A stretch of 64,000 nucleotides of DNA from Cycas panzhihuaensis. Taxonomy: Eukaryota; Cycadophyta. A model generated the notes under the pieces. The model was not told the DNA's origin. It saw only the letters and a list, made by a program, of their open reading frames with translations, and did not search any database. The stretch covers positions 81,909,741 through 81,973,740 of the forward strand of contig CM041465.1 of assembly GCA_023213395.1 (NCBI GenBank). Reading direction: 5' to 3'. The translations under genes were made by a program, and so were the position numbers. This document shows positions 33,421 to 45,400 of this stretch, piece after piece. Each line of letters begins with the position of its first letter. The first letter of the stretch is position 1.

Positions 33421-34930
33421 TATTCACATTTAAATCTCAAACTTTACATTATATAAAGTTTATTTATTAAAATGTTTTCATATTATTTCTTATTTTCACG
33501 TTTTCCATTTTTCTATTTTTTTTTTGGCGACTTGATCCTCGCTTTAGCAAACTTATGCAACAGATCTACCACTCAAAACCATAGCAAGTGACCACTCGTT
33601 GTGATCTTTGCTGAGCTCACAATCTAGTGAAAGAGACAGTTCATGATTTCGTTGATTTGAAAAGGACTGAAGGTAGTATATACTTTTATACTTATACTCA
33701 TTCTTCTCCTTCTCATTATCGTGTTTTAGCAACTTTCCTAATCTTCTTACTTATTTTTCCTTTATGCCTTTGCACACATTTATGACCAGTGATTGATTTA
33801 GATTTGGTCATTTATGATCGTATGCTTTTGGTTCCTCTGGTAAACATAAAGAATTTAATTCAAAATCAACAAAATAATAAAAGATTACCCAAAAATTCAA
33901 AAACTTTTCAACTAAAAAACTATGGTATATTTTGAGTTGGTCCTATCCACTTGATCTTGATTAACTTATAAGTGGGATTTCCTAAATATAAATAGTTTTC
34001 ATCACATTTTTAGTTTTCCTTCCTAGTTTTTTTATTAACTTTTAATAGGTACCGTACTACTTATTAGACATAGTACCATCATCATTGTCACCATTTTATT
34101 TTTATAAAATGTAAATAAGATTTATCTTAAGTTGTGTTGCCTCTTATTATCAAAAAATCATAAAAGAAATTAAAGCTTTTAAAAGTTAAGAAAGTTTTAT
34201 TTAATTTATAATCTTGGAAAGCTATCCTAGCTACTTTTTTTCTTTATTTACCTTTATACATTTAGGATACACCCTCTTAATGTCTTTTTCTTTCATTTTC
34301 CAATGAATTAATGTTACACAAATGTGGTGGATCCTACCCTTTATTTTTTAGTTACAAATGGGTATTTTGATCCCATCCTTAATGCATACATATTACCTTC
34401 ACAATTATACTAGAGTTTTCATTGGTTTCTTCTGAGCATACCTTAATGGGATATTTTCATTCCTTATTTTGTACTGTTTAAGTCTTGCAAACCTCTTACG
34501 CTTACTAATTATTTTACCTCATAGTGAGATTCATCCTTTTCTATAAAAGAGCTTACCTATATTTGATCTAACATTTCTTATTTTGGAAGTTATTATTCTT
34601 TGTTGTAGGATACTTAACAATGCCTTTATCTATCTTATGTTAGCTCAATTGTATAAGATCTTGTAATTTAGCACCAGCATGATCTATTACTCTTCAATAA
34701 CTTGTCATATATTTCTAGCATCAATGATGGTTTCAGTGGTTAACATTAGTCAATATTTTTCACAAATTATTTTTTAGTACATAATATCTACCCTTTTCAA
34801 CTATGAATCCTAATCATTAGAGTTTGGTTCTTTCCTCTCAATAATTTCTTTTAGTTTTTTAACAACTTTTAATTAGTCTAAAGATGATCATGAGTTAGTT
34901 TGATTAATAAACTAACATAACTTTAAGACA
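33421..34930. other. Interval without recognisable content
   Basis: No gag or pol follows the leader at 32739-33420, although one would be expected from about 33700. The sequence is AT-rich and no frame is conserved on either strand. The right part must contain most of the 3' LTR of Copia-D, whose left boundary I cannot place. Confidence 0.4.
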
Positions 34931-35142
34931 CCTTTATACCATTTTTGAGATCTTTAGTTCTTTTATCTTTCGAGTTTATATCATCTCAAAGTCATTCCAG
35001 ATTTAGCTTATTTTATACTTTTGCTACCATCACCTTCGAAATAGTGATTTTGTTTCTAAAATCACCTTACGGCTTGTGGATGGTTGGGGCAGTGGTGGTG
35101 CTCGAGGAACATTACACATGTTTAATGAATATTGGGCTAACA
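34931..35142 (-). repeat. 3' LTR edge of Copia-D
   Basis: On the minus strand the LTR starts TGTTAGCCCAATATTC at 35142, directly after the polypurine tract and about 20 bp beyond the RNase H C terminus. The far end is not identifiable. Open frames on the plus strand here are incidental. Confidence 0.6.
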
Positions 35143-35154
35143 TTCTCCCCATAA
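35143..35154 (-). other. Polypurine tract of Copia-D
   Basis: On the minus strand ATTATGGGGAGAA immediately precedes TGTTAGCC. Confidence 0.75.
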
Positions 35155-35159
35155 TATTT

Positions 35160-35707
35160 ATTACATATAACTTTTAGTTTTCTTTGAAGTTGTAGAACTT
35201 AATTTTTCTAAGTGCCTTTGTAGATGTTTGATAACCTTAATCTTCTCGACATTTGATATACTAACTCTATTTCACTGCTTGAGCCAGTTCTTGGACTGGA
35301 AAATGATGTTATGTCTTAATATGTTTGGTTCTACTATGGAGTGCGGATTATGTGGTTTAATTGGCACTTTGTTATCGCACCAAATCTTAGTGGGACTATT
35401 TTATTCCATCTAAAGATCATGTAAAGTTGATGTAAGCGCATTGTTTTGTATGCACACGAAACCATTGCCCTTATCTTGTGATTTTGTTTGTGAATATTGA
35501 AGCGGTGTTATTCTACTTTTAGAACTCCGGCAATAACTACTAAACCTAGGTTGAGGAATATATATCTAAGTAGGATTTTCTATCATCAATGTCATCTACT
35601 AGTGAAATTTGTACACCCAATCAATTTAAAATTTGGTGAGGTTGTAGTGTAGCCCGCAGTCTATTGTGCCCTTTAAATATAAATGAGAATAATAACAGCT
35701 ACTTCTT
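35160..35707 (-). pseudogene. Copia-D RNase H (3' part of split pol)
   Basis: Minus-strand reading from the right: YLKGTIDCGLHYNLTKF (about 35680), LIGCTNFTSR (usual YTDSDWAG, decayed), then TKIWCDNKVPIKPHNP near 35380 with the catalytic Asp kept. VEPNILRHNIIFQSKNWL follows (usual GRTKHIDIRFHF), then a decayed C terminus HLQRHLEKL. The domain stops abruptly at 35707, where the LTR of Gypsy-E begins, in the middle of the motif HWHxAKRILRYLKGT. Its upstream half is at 53304. Confidence 0.82.
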
Positions 35708-38700
35708 TGGAAGCATGCCTATGGGGTCTGAGATAAGAGCTTCTAAGCCAATACTATAGCTATAACCGAGACTGAATACTTCAAGAATAGAGATAGATTA
35801 CCCTTAAAAGGGCATCCACATGTCGAACATGAGTTCGAGACTTGTAATAACACTCGACTTCCTTTGTTGTAAGGAACAGCTTCCTGGATTTAAGATTAAG
35901 CAAGGGTATCCTCAGTTCTTGGTAATCGAGGGAGCTCTCCTATCCTTATAGGGAAGAAAAGTTTGTTGGCTTCCTTTTAGAAAAGGAGAGTGGGAGAGGA
36001 AGGAAGTGAATAAGGGCTGGGGCGATCTAGAGCGCGACTTACCCATAAATCTAAAATGAAAGGTTGAACACGGAATAGGCATTGCCGAAGATGTTGAAGC
36101 TAGGAGAGGTATGAGGTCTTCTCGAGGCTGCAAGAAAGAAGACAAAAAGGTTTCCAAGTATGAAAATTATATGGTCTTGGGAACATCTTACCATAAATGT
36201 AGCCTAATATAAATATGGTTAAAGTAAATAAGATAAACAACTAATCATAATAACAAGCATGCAAAGTAATCATGTAACCCTTTCCTTATTTTAACCCCAC
36301 CTTCTTTACCCTTTCAAGTAAATACAAGTGCCAAACTAAGAGCAACGAGGAGGAGAAGGAAAGGATGGAATCAAGGCGTGCCTTACATAGGTTGCCCCCC
36401 CCCTCCCCCCACTCCTTGATAAGAGGAGGATTTGTTTGATTTTGGGAAACAAGGAGTCATGAGCATCCCATATATGCATGCAATATGACCATGCAACCTT
36501 GTTTTACCCCCCTTCAAGCAATGAAATATAAGAAAGACCCTTCTAAGAAAATATAGGAAATTTTGAATCTTTTCCTTTCTTTTCTTTTTGAGAGTAAGCT
36601 AAGGGGATAAAGAGAGGAGCGTAAGAGGAAGAGAGAGTAGGTGTATAGAAAATGTGCACTCGGATGCAACAATTGATGTCGTGATTGATTACCTCTTCAC
36701 TGTCTCTCCTTGCTCCATGCTTCCACAAGTTGTTTTAGTTATCATAGTTGTCGTGAGAGTTGTTAAAGATGGAGGAAAAGAGGCTTTCTTACCTTTCCCT
36801 TGTCCTCTAGGCAGGGATAACTTACCATCCCTTAAGTTGTTTGATAACAAAATAAAAAGTTAAATCGAAACAAAATGGTATAACCTTAAGAAATAAGCCA
36901 AAAGAAAAGGAAATAACACATATTGTTATATTACAGGTTGCTTGCATAAAGGGACCAACCAACCTTATGCTATGGGGAAATACTTGCAAATGTTTACAAG
37001 CAAACAATATATGTGTACATATACGTATGTAGGTGTGTGTCCCACCTAGGTGACAAAGATTTACTCTTAATAATAAAAGGAAAGGAGGTGGCGGTTAGTA
37101 TACTATTTTCCTTTTACAAACCAATAACCACCGTACAACCAAAGAAATAAGGAGAAAATGAGTAAAGGTAGCCTTATAATGGCTAGCTCTTTTAAGTGAG
37201 GACCTTCTAGATGTATAGGCACTACATAGATGAGCTAAGTAGAAAGTAAAGATTCAAGTAGTATATAATCAAAAGTTTACAAAAATTGTAAATGTTGTAA
37301 AGGTGTAAATCTTTGCCAAAAGTTGTGAGATGTTATAAGAATTATAAATGTGGCAATGAGATGCAAACATATAAGGGCTATAAATATTGTAAAAGGAAGG
37401 GAGTAGATCTATGAGAGACTCTAGTAAGTGGGGTATGTACAAACTAATGCAAACATTGGAAGTGTTGCAAAGGCTACAAATATAAAAAAGTTTGTATCCT
37501 ATGGGATGCTCTAGCTTATGTAGTGGGTAAAGTGTGGAGAAACCTTAAGAAGCAGGGGGTTTCCCTTGAGGATGTAACATTAGGAGTCAAAACTCCTATC
37601 GTTCGCTCATGTTTCTCTTCTCAAGAATGTCCCAAACCTATTTAACTATTACCTAGTAGGAACCCAATGGTTACATGATGCCATCCAGGGGGAAAAGAGG
37701 AGGTTTTACCTCCCTTTATATACTAAAAATAGAGCAAAATATATGCTAGAAAGTACATCCAACAAAATAAGTGTGCTCAAGAAAGAACAATAGAAAAGAA
37801 CATGCTTTCATCCATGAAAATCATATAAAATATGATGTTTCCTCAAGCACAAAGATGCAAGAATCTAAAACCTTGCTTCTTCAGTGGAGAAGGCCTCTTT
37901 TGAGAGGAGAAAGGACCTTGAACCTCAAAAGATTGATTATTGTTGCCGTGATGAGCCTTATAAGAATTTTATTTTATTGGTGAATCCCTCGTTCAGACCT
38001 ATAAGTTAGGGTTTTTTCCTTGTCAAAGCTTGAGTAGAGAAAAAAGGGAGAAGAGAGGAGAAGAGAGTGTTTTTTGATCAAGAGAGGATAAGAGTGATTA
38101 TAAATTTTATTTTTATGTCCCGATTAGGTTTTCAGAGGAATTAGGGTTTATTTTATGTGGGAAGAGACCTTTTTCCATGTCATATTTGTAATAAATGTAA
38201 ATCTAGCTATTTTTTTATTGTAGAAATTAATGAGTAGTCACCCCACGATAAACTTCGTAACACCACAATTATTGATATGGTACCACGAAGATTGATGTTG
38301 TGTAAAGAAAACAAAAGAAAAAATAAAAAAGAGACCTAGGGAGTCCCCAAAAGATCAGTCCTGAGGTGCAAAAGTAGGGTTTGGTGGATTAGTAAGTCTG
38401 TTTAGGGGCTTTAGGCAGTGGTGGAGCTTCCCCAACTATGTAAAAAGGGTGAAAATTAAGCCCCAATAATGACATAAAAGTATGTTAACAAGTAGACAAG
38501 TCAAAACCTTCTTTAGGGGGTCATACAACAAGCTACGAGTGAGTTAAGGTGGGCTGGAGAAGCCCATGAGCACCTACAAACTCTAGGGGAAGCATCTTTA
38601 GGAGCTATGTGATGCCATAAGACCATGGTCCCGAGTTTTCATAAGTTGGATCACAGTCACAGGCAAGAAGTAGGTAAGAAAAGTGAGCATTGAAACAATC

Positions 38701-38837
38701 TATATAATCACAACACACCACTAGGACTATAAAGACATATCATCATACCATAAAAGTGAACAAGGCAAGATGTAGAGACGTATACCTGTGCTTACCTGAG
38801 AGATGTCATTCTTATCCATTCACGGTATCTAGGAAAC
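35708..38837 (-). repeat. 3' LTR of Gypsy-E
   Basis: Aligns with 50221-53303 throughout, for example CAATATGACCATGCAACCTT near 36481 and 51001, and TAGAGACGTATACCTGTGCT near 38772. It contains a C-rich tract (about 36396-36411) and a zone of degenerate short repeats of the type TTGTAAATGTTGTAAA (37270-37490). Open frames within it, such as 36654-36863, have a counterpart in the other LTR simply because the LTRs are copies. Confidence 0.88.
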
Positions 38838-39530
38838 CTTTGCCTCCTTGGTAGCGAGAACCTCATCACTTGGAAGTGTCTAGCGATGGTGAATGCTATT
38901 AACAAAAAAGAGTCGATGGCGTCTACCTATGCAAGTGTGTCTTCATCGAGGAAGTGGTGAATGGTATGATGGATCACATCGGCAGTGTAGATGAAGCGAT
39001 GTGGGGGTTATCCATATGTTGTCTAATAGTGTAGCATGAAGGAGCGAAGGGATGGCGGGGTTGCCCCCATCACATACATATCTTGTAAATGCCATGTAAA
39101 ATATAAACATAAATAAAGGACATAAGAATGTAAGTTGGAAATCTGTGAATAAGAGGTGTAAATATATGAAGGGTCGTACCACAAATGGTACAATAAAAGG
39201 ACAAAGAAACAAACCTATGGTCACTATAGTTCAACCTCATTAGTGGAATGTTTTGGAGGTGTGAAAATAGTCATAATGAAGAATGGATAGTGATCAAAAG
39301 GTCTATATAATGATTCAACCTAGTAGGTCTCCTAGGACAAGTCATCTAGGAGGAGGAGATGCCACTCGAGGATGCAGAAGATAAGACCATCCACCTTATC
39401 ATTCAGATCTCAGGGGATGAGCTAAATATCCATGGAGGAGAAGAGGGATAACAACAATGGCGGTTAATATGAGGGACCTCAATCATGGGCAACAAACCTA
39501 CTAAACTTGGGTTAGTTGTGACCTGATGAT
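38838..39530 (-). other. Gypsy-E region next to the 3' LTR
   Basis: Non-coding or unrecognised. AAGGAGGCAAAGG on the minus strand at about 38838-38851 would serve as the polypurine tract. A 93-codon antisense frame (38943-39224) shows no recognisable motif. Confidence 0.4.
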
Positions 39531-39760
39531 CTAAGAGTCATAATGGAGGATAATGGGGCCATCGTAAAAGTGGAGTGTATTAATGAGATCTTTGATAGAA
39601 ATTGTATATTCAGTCTCATTATTTATACCCTCGAGTAAGTAGACTCTAGAACATATGTAGTCATCTCTAGAGGGATCACAGAGGATCCACACAGTTACAG
39701 AAAGCTCGAGGTTATTGCGACTACTACCATCAATGAAAATAAGTAGAACCATAGAAAAAA
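39531..39760 (-). pseudogene. RNase H-like domain downstream of integrase in Gypsy-E
   Basis: A minus-strand frame of 73 codons reads LLIFIDGSSRNNLELSVTVW, then INNETEYTISIKDLINTLHF, and ends IILHYDS. This matches the three conserved acid positions of RNase HI in the form used by plant Tat elements: D in the FDGS-like motif, E in NNEAEY, and D in the GDS/YDS motif. All three are intact. Stops follow the last Ser. In Tat elements such a second, archaeal-type RNase H normally lies between RNase H and integrase. Here it lies about 4 kb after integrase and 0.7 kb from the 3' LTR. It could be a lineage-specific domain order, a rearrangement or an inserted fragment. Confidence 0.65.
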
Positions 39761-40870
39761 GAGGGGAATTTAGATCAAATCATAAAAGGATTGGTGACAA
39801 CACTATTAAGGTATAGAAAAGGGTAGTAACAAGGCTATGACAGCTCATAACAACTGGATATATTATATATGAAAGGATAGGAGAGCCTTGGGGATAGGCT
39901 ATTAGGCTTGTAGAGGGCCAACCCAACATAGGAGAGTGCAGATGGATGCTAAAACATGCTCTTTGAGATGCTCCTAGGGAAATGATAGGGCAAATTAGGG
40001 CCTACAAGAAGGAGGGCTCTCGCCTAGAGCCTCGGGGCTCCAACAAATGGAAAAAGAGATTTAGGATACTAGAGCGAGTTGAAGGAGTATAAACATGAGT
40101 ATGTTTTAGAGAGGCACAAAAGTCAAGATGGCTAAACCTCTAGCGAGGCTAGAGGGCGTGTCATAAATACATGAAAAAGAGGTAAAAGGAAGTTGTAGGA
40201 GCAAAGCAGAGGTTGTACCACGAAGACAAAGAGAATGGGGATGAAAAGCTAGTCATGAGGGTTGTTAAGTCAAAGAAAATGAAGGTGGCACCTCGAGAGG
40301 CCTCATGAATAAAGGTATGAGGGGTGAGAATTGAACTCTTTTTGTAGGCCCCTCATGTGATCTTGAGCCCTTCTATGTGAGCAATGAGTCTTCGCTACCC
40401 TACGGTACACACTAGGAGATTTGACCATAGGATCATGACAAGGAGACATCCATTAAAACTAGGATGATGATATGCTGGCGATCAGACCAGATCTAGTGAG
40501 TGGATCTTTCCCTAAGCTTTTCATTTGAAAATTTTAATTTAGTGCCTTTTCTACAAATTTGGGCCTCGTATGGGCCATAAGGACCTCCTGGAGCTCATTT
40601 GAGGCCCAGGGAGGGGGAGGACTAGAGCATTAGGTAGCCACGGTCGAGTTGACCAAGTTAGGCCCAATCGAGGAAAATTGTTTTGGGGTTTTAGGGCCAC
40701 CCTCCCTTTTGGGGTTACCCATATCCCCATGACATTTTCATGGTGCCACTGAAGTTTACAATGAGGCTTCTTTGAGGGTTTAGAAACTCTCGATGAGGCT
40801 TGCATCGATATCTATGGTACTACAAATATTGACATAGGGAGAGGCCGGGAGGAGGAAGAAAAAAAACTAG
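39761..40870. other. Gypsy-E internal interval
   Basis: No domain is recognised on either strand. GC is higher than in the rest of the window. An 84-codon antisense frame (40551-40805) and plus-strand text over 40540-40860 may belong to the 5' part or promoter of the antisense ORF that follows, but no motif supports this. Confidence 0.35.
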
Positions 40871-42900
40871 TTAGACTGGATGGATTTGCCTAGTTTGAGA
40901 TGGCTCAAACCATTTAGAGGTGGGATGAGGCATGGCAATAAGGTTTGGATGAATCACTAGTCAGTGGTTTATGGTTTGCAGGTTATTCTTGTAGTTGATA
41001 ATCATGAGAACATTAGCATGGCGATGATAAGTTTCATAGAGATGATGACTCGATAGGAGAGGAATACCTTGCGGCATTGCGAGCCACTGAAGGTGATTAG
41101 GATGTCACAGCATACATCCAATCAAAGACTAATGGTAAATATTGTGTCTCATTGGGATAGGAGAAGATATGTATTCCATCTCTTGTGGGTGGGAGATATC
41201 TCCATCACACTGAGAGACAATGGAGGATATTAGAGGTGGAGATTAGAGGCACATCAACTTCTTTAGGTACTCTACCTAGTATAGATGCTACTCATCGGGA
41301 GGTGGCGATTCTTTACTTAGAGGAGTCTATGGAATTCGGAGGAGTATTAGTACATGCATTAGTTCTATCTAGAGTTCCTTATGTGAAACTCATTACCACA
41401 GCCATTACATTCAAATATCCCAAAACAAAATTATAGAGATATACGGAGGCTAGATGAGCGACGTTCGATGGTGCAATGCTAGGGAGATGTTTGATTGGGC
41501 TACTTTGATAGCAACTAACATCATGGTATAGATAGACTAGATTAGAAGCGGTTGGAAGGGAGGTTTCTCATATTGCACCTTGCTCTAGTGTTGGTTCTTT
41601 GACTACTTTAGAGGAGTGGCTCCACTAGGAGGGCCATGTCCTATGTCAGTTAGAGCTCCCACAGTCTATCAATGGCAAACCCAATTCAAAGGCACTGAGG
41701 ACTAGGTGCATGTGAGGTATTTTATGGCAGCCACATCACTAGATCTCCTCATACTTATAAACTATACAATGGACCCATAATGAGTGATCCTATAGGAGAG
41801 CAATGAGAAGGGAGGAGAGCTAGGAGATAAGCCTAATGATGGTAGAGATGAGGATGGTGGTGATGGAAGTGATGGGGCAAGGCCAATAGGAGGAGAGGAG
41901 TGCTAGTAGGGCCAACATGAGAGGGAGTTATCGATAGGTTTCCAGTGGCATTTGTAGCTATGGTGGCAATAGTGGAGGCAACAATAGCCATAGTGGATAG
42001 AAGGGTCCCTAGCGAGGAGGGAGGCGGTAGGAGACACCTTGGCAACTCACAAGGAAGGTGAGGAAGTAGTGCTAAGATTCAAGGAGTTTGAGGCGGCCGG
42101 AAGACAGCGGTGGAGAAGAAGATCTTACAAGAGGAGTCAGTCATCCCAGGAGGTGAGACTCTCCCTTGATTCTAGCTTTATCTTTCATTTGATCATTTGT
42201 AAAGACTCTCCCTTGATTCTAGATTTATCTTTTGTTTGATCATTTACTACTTCCTTTGATGCCTATAAGATGATTTTATACATATCTTAGACTGAAACAT
42301 GGTGTTTATAGCTTGATAGGTGGTGTCGAGATGGTGAGGCTGCTAAAGGCAGTTGTTTGTGAGTTGTTTCTATGGTCTACAAGGAGGGAAAACCTCCCAT
42401 CACGGAGACTAAGAGGCCTCAATCAGCAGGGCCATACATGGCGGTGTTGACCCTCTAACTCGAGCATAGGATATATAGGCGAAAGAGTCTTGGGAGCTCC
42501 ATACGAGGGTCATCCGGCTACAACATGCACGAGATAGCCTACAACTATAGTGGGACTAGTTGGTGGTAGAGAGGGATGCCTTTGCGAGGGTAGATATAAG
42601 GGTTAGAGGCTTAGCCATGAGGAGTAGAGGGAGATGCCAAGAGTCAGGTACAGGTCATTATACTAGAGGAGAGATACAAGGAGTAGAGGGAGATACTAAG
42701 AGTCATGTACAGGGTTGTTGTACTAGAGAAGAGACTCCACGGGGCAAGAGGGAGTGGGACTACCTGGTGATCGAGAGGAATCACATCTGGTCAAGCATGA
42801 TCATTTATAAGATTGATCGACCAATTGGTCAATCAAATAGATGCCAAGTCATCATGTGAGGGACTCACATGATGACCACTACTGAGGCCTTGGGATGAGG
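40871..42900 (+). pseudogene. Antisense PMD-like ORF of Gypsy-E
   Basis: The plus strand, opposite to gag-pol, carries a broken coding region. From about 41115 it reads HWDRRRYVFHL followed by VGDISITLRD, the W...FHxxxGExxxTLxD signature of the plant mobile domain (PMD). A frameshift near 41220 continues it as ILEVEIRGTSTSLG and THREVAILYLEESMEFGG (to 41434). Further decayed text follows. Near 42490-42620 a charged, helical tail reads SWELHTRVIRLQHARDSLQL and LVVERDAFARVDI, resembling a coiled coil. Tat-lineage elements are known to carry antisense ORFs between pol and the 3' LTR, and PMD proteins occur in plant transposons. At least ten stops make this copy inactive. A 59-bp duplication near its end adds a frameshift. 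Confidence 0.6.
42621..42738. repeat. 59-bp tandem duplication in the antisense ORF tail
   Basis: GGAGTAGAGGGAGATGCCAA at 42621 recurs as GGAGTAGAGGGAGATACTAA at 42680, with AGAGTCAGGTACAGG / AGAGTCATGTACAGG inside. The period is not a multiple of three. Confidence 0.85.
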
Positions 42901-43154
42901 AGAGTGAGGCAAGGACCTCGTAGAGGCACCAGAGGAGTTTAGAAGGGATGTGGTCCTCTAGTGAGGGATTAGGTAGATGAGGGGATGATACCCCATGAGG
43001 GCTAAATCATCCTAGAAGATTTTGTATATTATGTATTTTGACATGAAAGCTTCGTACCTCTAGGGAGTTCCATCTCATATGGTTATATGATTATACTTCT
43101 TCCTGTAAGGATTTCAACTTCCTTAGGGACATTGCCAAGATGATGTACCATATG

Positions 43155-43201
<47 letters not shown>

Positions 43202-43849
43202 GACACATTGGTACCCTATTTTGATACATGACGATGCTATTATATATTCATGATGCTCTTATTTTGTTTATGAACATAAATAGAGATGGATATAAGCATA
43301 CATCAATATGGGTGCTCAAATGCATGAGGGACTATGCATTTAGATAGTTTTAATTTGATTGTTATATTACGGTTTTGGTTATATTATATGTAGATAGTAC
43401 TCGCATGCTTCCTATTATGTACCACCATACTGATACTAAGCATACACACACACTATGTACATAGGGAATGGTTACATATGAGACTAGAAGAAAGTACCAT
43501 ATATGTTGCTTGAATGGAACAAGGTGGGCATGCTAAGGAAGCAGTAGCTAAGTGCAGATGCCCAATAAGAGGGCCTAGGTTAGGAAGCGACTCCATACTC
43601 AGGAGTGAATAAGGTTCGCTCACCCAACTAGGAAAGAGAAGGTCTCCTCCAGAAAGGAGACAGAGTAAATGTAACATAAATGATGAGATCCAAAGGATGG
43701 AAAGCCACTTTGAACAATCATTGCACCTTTGACTAGTAGGGACAATGGCATGTTTAAAGTAGTAGTTTAAGCTCATTTTAGAGTGAAAGAGGGGTGTGAC
43801 TATTTCTACTTAGAAGTAGAAAATATCACACGTAAAACTTCTTTAGAAA
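42901..43849 (-). other. Gypsy-E interval after integrase, with (TA)n tract
   Basis: Sequence between integrase and the antisense ORF. A (TA)n tract lies at 43156-43198. The 107-codon minus-strand frame at 43453-43776 (Ser/Leu-rich, LLCLLSGGDLLFPSW) has no recognisable motif and could be a decayed pol tail. Confidence 0.5.
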
Positions 43850-44960
43850 TTTGTTGTTCATAACTTTTTCAAATTCAAGACCCTCGAATGTCACTATCTA
43901 TAGGCGCCATTATTGAGGTTCTCGAGAATGATGAAAGGGCCAATCCACTTAGGCCTAAACTTGGATAGATGATTATAGAGGTATTCAAGCTTGAGGATGT
44001 AGTCCCAATGGTTTAGAGGATGAGGACAAAGATGTTCATCATGTGTCCTTCATGCCCTAGCCTTAAAGGCAAGGTTTGCTTGGTAAACCATCAAGCATTT
44101 CTCATCAAGACTTCAAGATCAAGGAGGTAGGCACGGTAGCATGATTCCTTATTAACAAGACTTTACAAGGAACCCACAAGGAAGGGATTTCAACTACTAA
44201 AGGGAGGACTATATTAGTCCTATGTATAAGGAAGAGCGGGGTCATCCACATCACTATCACGAATGGAAGTACGATAAGCCCACAAAGTGGAAGGGAGCTG
44301 AAGGTGCCAATCTCTTTGGGATTAGGAAACTATTTTCTTTAAAATGATAATAAAGACTTTGTTGAATGATTTAACTTAGCCATTGGCCTAGGGATAATAA
44401 GGAGAGGAGGTCTTGTAAGATATCTTGAACTTCGCACAAAGTTCACTCATCTCCTTATTATGAAAGGTGTGCTAATATACGTGATCAAGATGTCAAGGAC
44501 CCTAAATTGATAGATAATATGTTGATAGATAAAGGTGGCAATAGTCTTGCTAGTGATAGGTGACAATAGGATTACCTTAGCCCATTCGGTAAAGTATTCC
44601 ATCATAACTAAGATGAACTTATGTTGCAACGATGAGGGAAGAGTTATGACTCTAATAAGGTCTAATCCCAGATTAGGAAAAAGGCCATGGGAAATGATAG
44701 GATGCGGGGCCTTAGAAGGTGAGTGGATGACATTGGCATCCTCTTAGCACTTTGGCAATGCAACACATAGGCATGAGCATCCTTGAAGAGGACGACCCGG
44801 TAGTAGCCCATGTGAAGGATCCTCTAGGCTATGGATTAGCCCCAAAATGGCCTTCACAAATATTATTGTGGCATTTATGGAGGATTTGGTTCACTTCACT
44901 AGGGTTGATGCAGCGAAAAGGACCCCATCAAAAATCTCTTATACAATATTTCTTCTATAA
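43850..44960 (-). pseudogene. Gypsy-E integrase
   Basis: Minus-strand order: HHCC finger remnant RCINPSEVNQILHKC and CEGHFGANP (about 44760-44930). Then KFILVMMEYFTEWAKVI (about 44610), where the usual first Asp (VAIDYFTKW) is Glu. ILITYISTPFHNKEM follows, where the second Asp (TTDxGTxF) is gone. The third motif is TSSPYYP, stop, ANG, where the usual Glu of NGQAEAxN is Lys. TLWAYRTSIR and, at the C terminus, FRPKWIGPFIILENLNNGAY (about 43930) clearly identify a Gypsy integrase. Many stops are present and the whole catalytic triad is lost. Confidence 0.85.
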
Positions 44961-45400
44961 GGAAGTATTGTCTAGTTTTATCCTAATGCATGATCTTATT
45001 TTGTTATTAGCATTAGGAGGCTATAGTTGTTGGGTAAGATATTACACAATATTCCTATAACATTTGCTATTGGATAGTGGATGGGTGACAAATCTTGGAT
45101 GGTCAAGATAGGATCACCGGGCAAAGAATCATCAAGCTGGAAGGTTCGAAGGGTTTGGAATGGGGGTGGTTGGTTGTTGGCAACCACCATTCCTTTTAAT
45201 TTCGTTTTAATGATTTTGAGGTCATATTCTTGTAGGTATCTCAAGGGATCCAGTTGCATGATCACGTGGTGGTATTCCCAAGAAGGTAATGTCTGAACTT
45301 CTTAGTCATGTGGACCAAGGCTAGGCATTCCCTTTTATAAGGGAATAATTAAGATCAGCTGCAACTAGGCTTTCGTAGACCACACAAATGGGCCCCGCTT
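44961..45400 (-). pseudogene. Gypsy-E RNase H, internally shortened
   Basis: The start RGPFVWSTKA (about 45390) and the end RYLQEYDLKIIKTKLKGM (about 45230; usual LxEFDIxYVxQKxxKGxAxADxLA) are present. They are too close together: the segment that carries the catalytic acids in the family is missing or unrecognisable. LDDSLPGDPI, typical of the spacer after RNase H in Tat elements, follows. No second RNase H lies between here and integrase. Confidence 0.75.

Noticed and set aside
36654-36863. Small open frame with a homologue at 51163-51363
   Set aside because: Apparent conservation arises because the two positions are the two LTRs of Gypsy-E. There is no evidence of selection beyond that.
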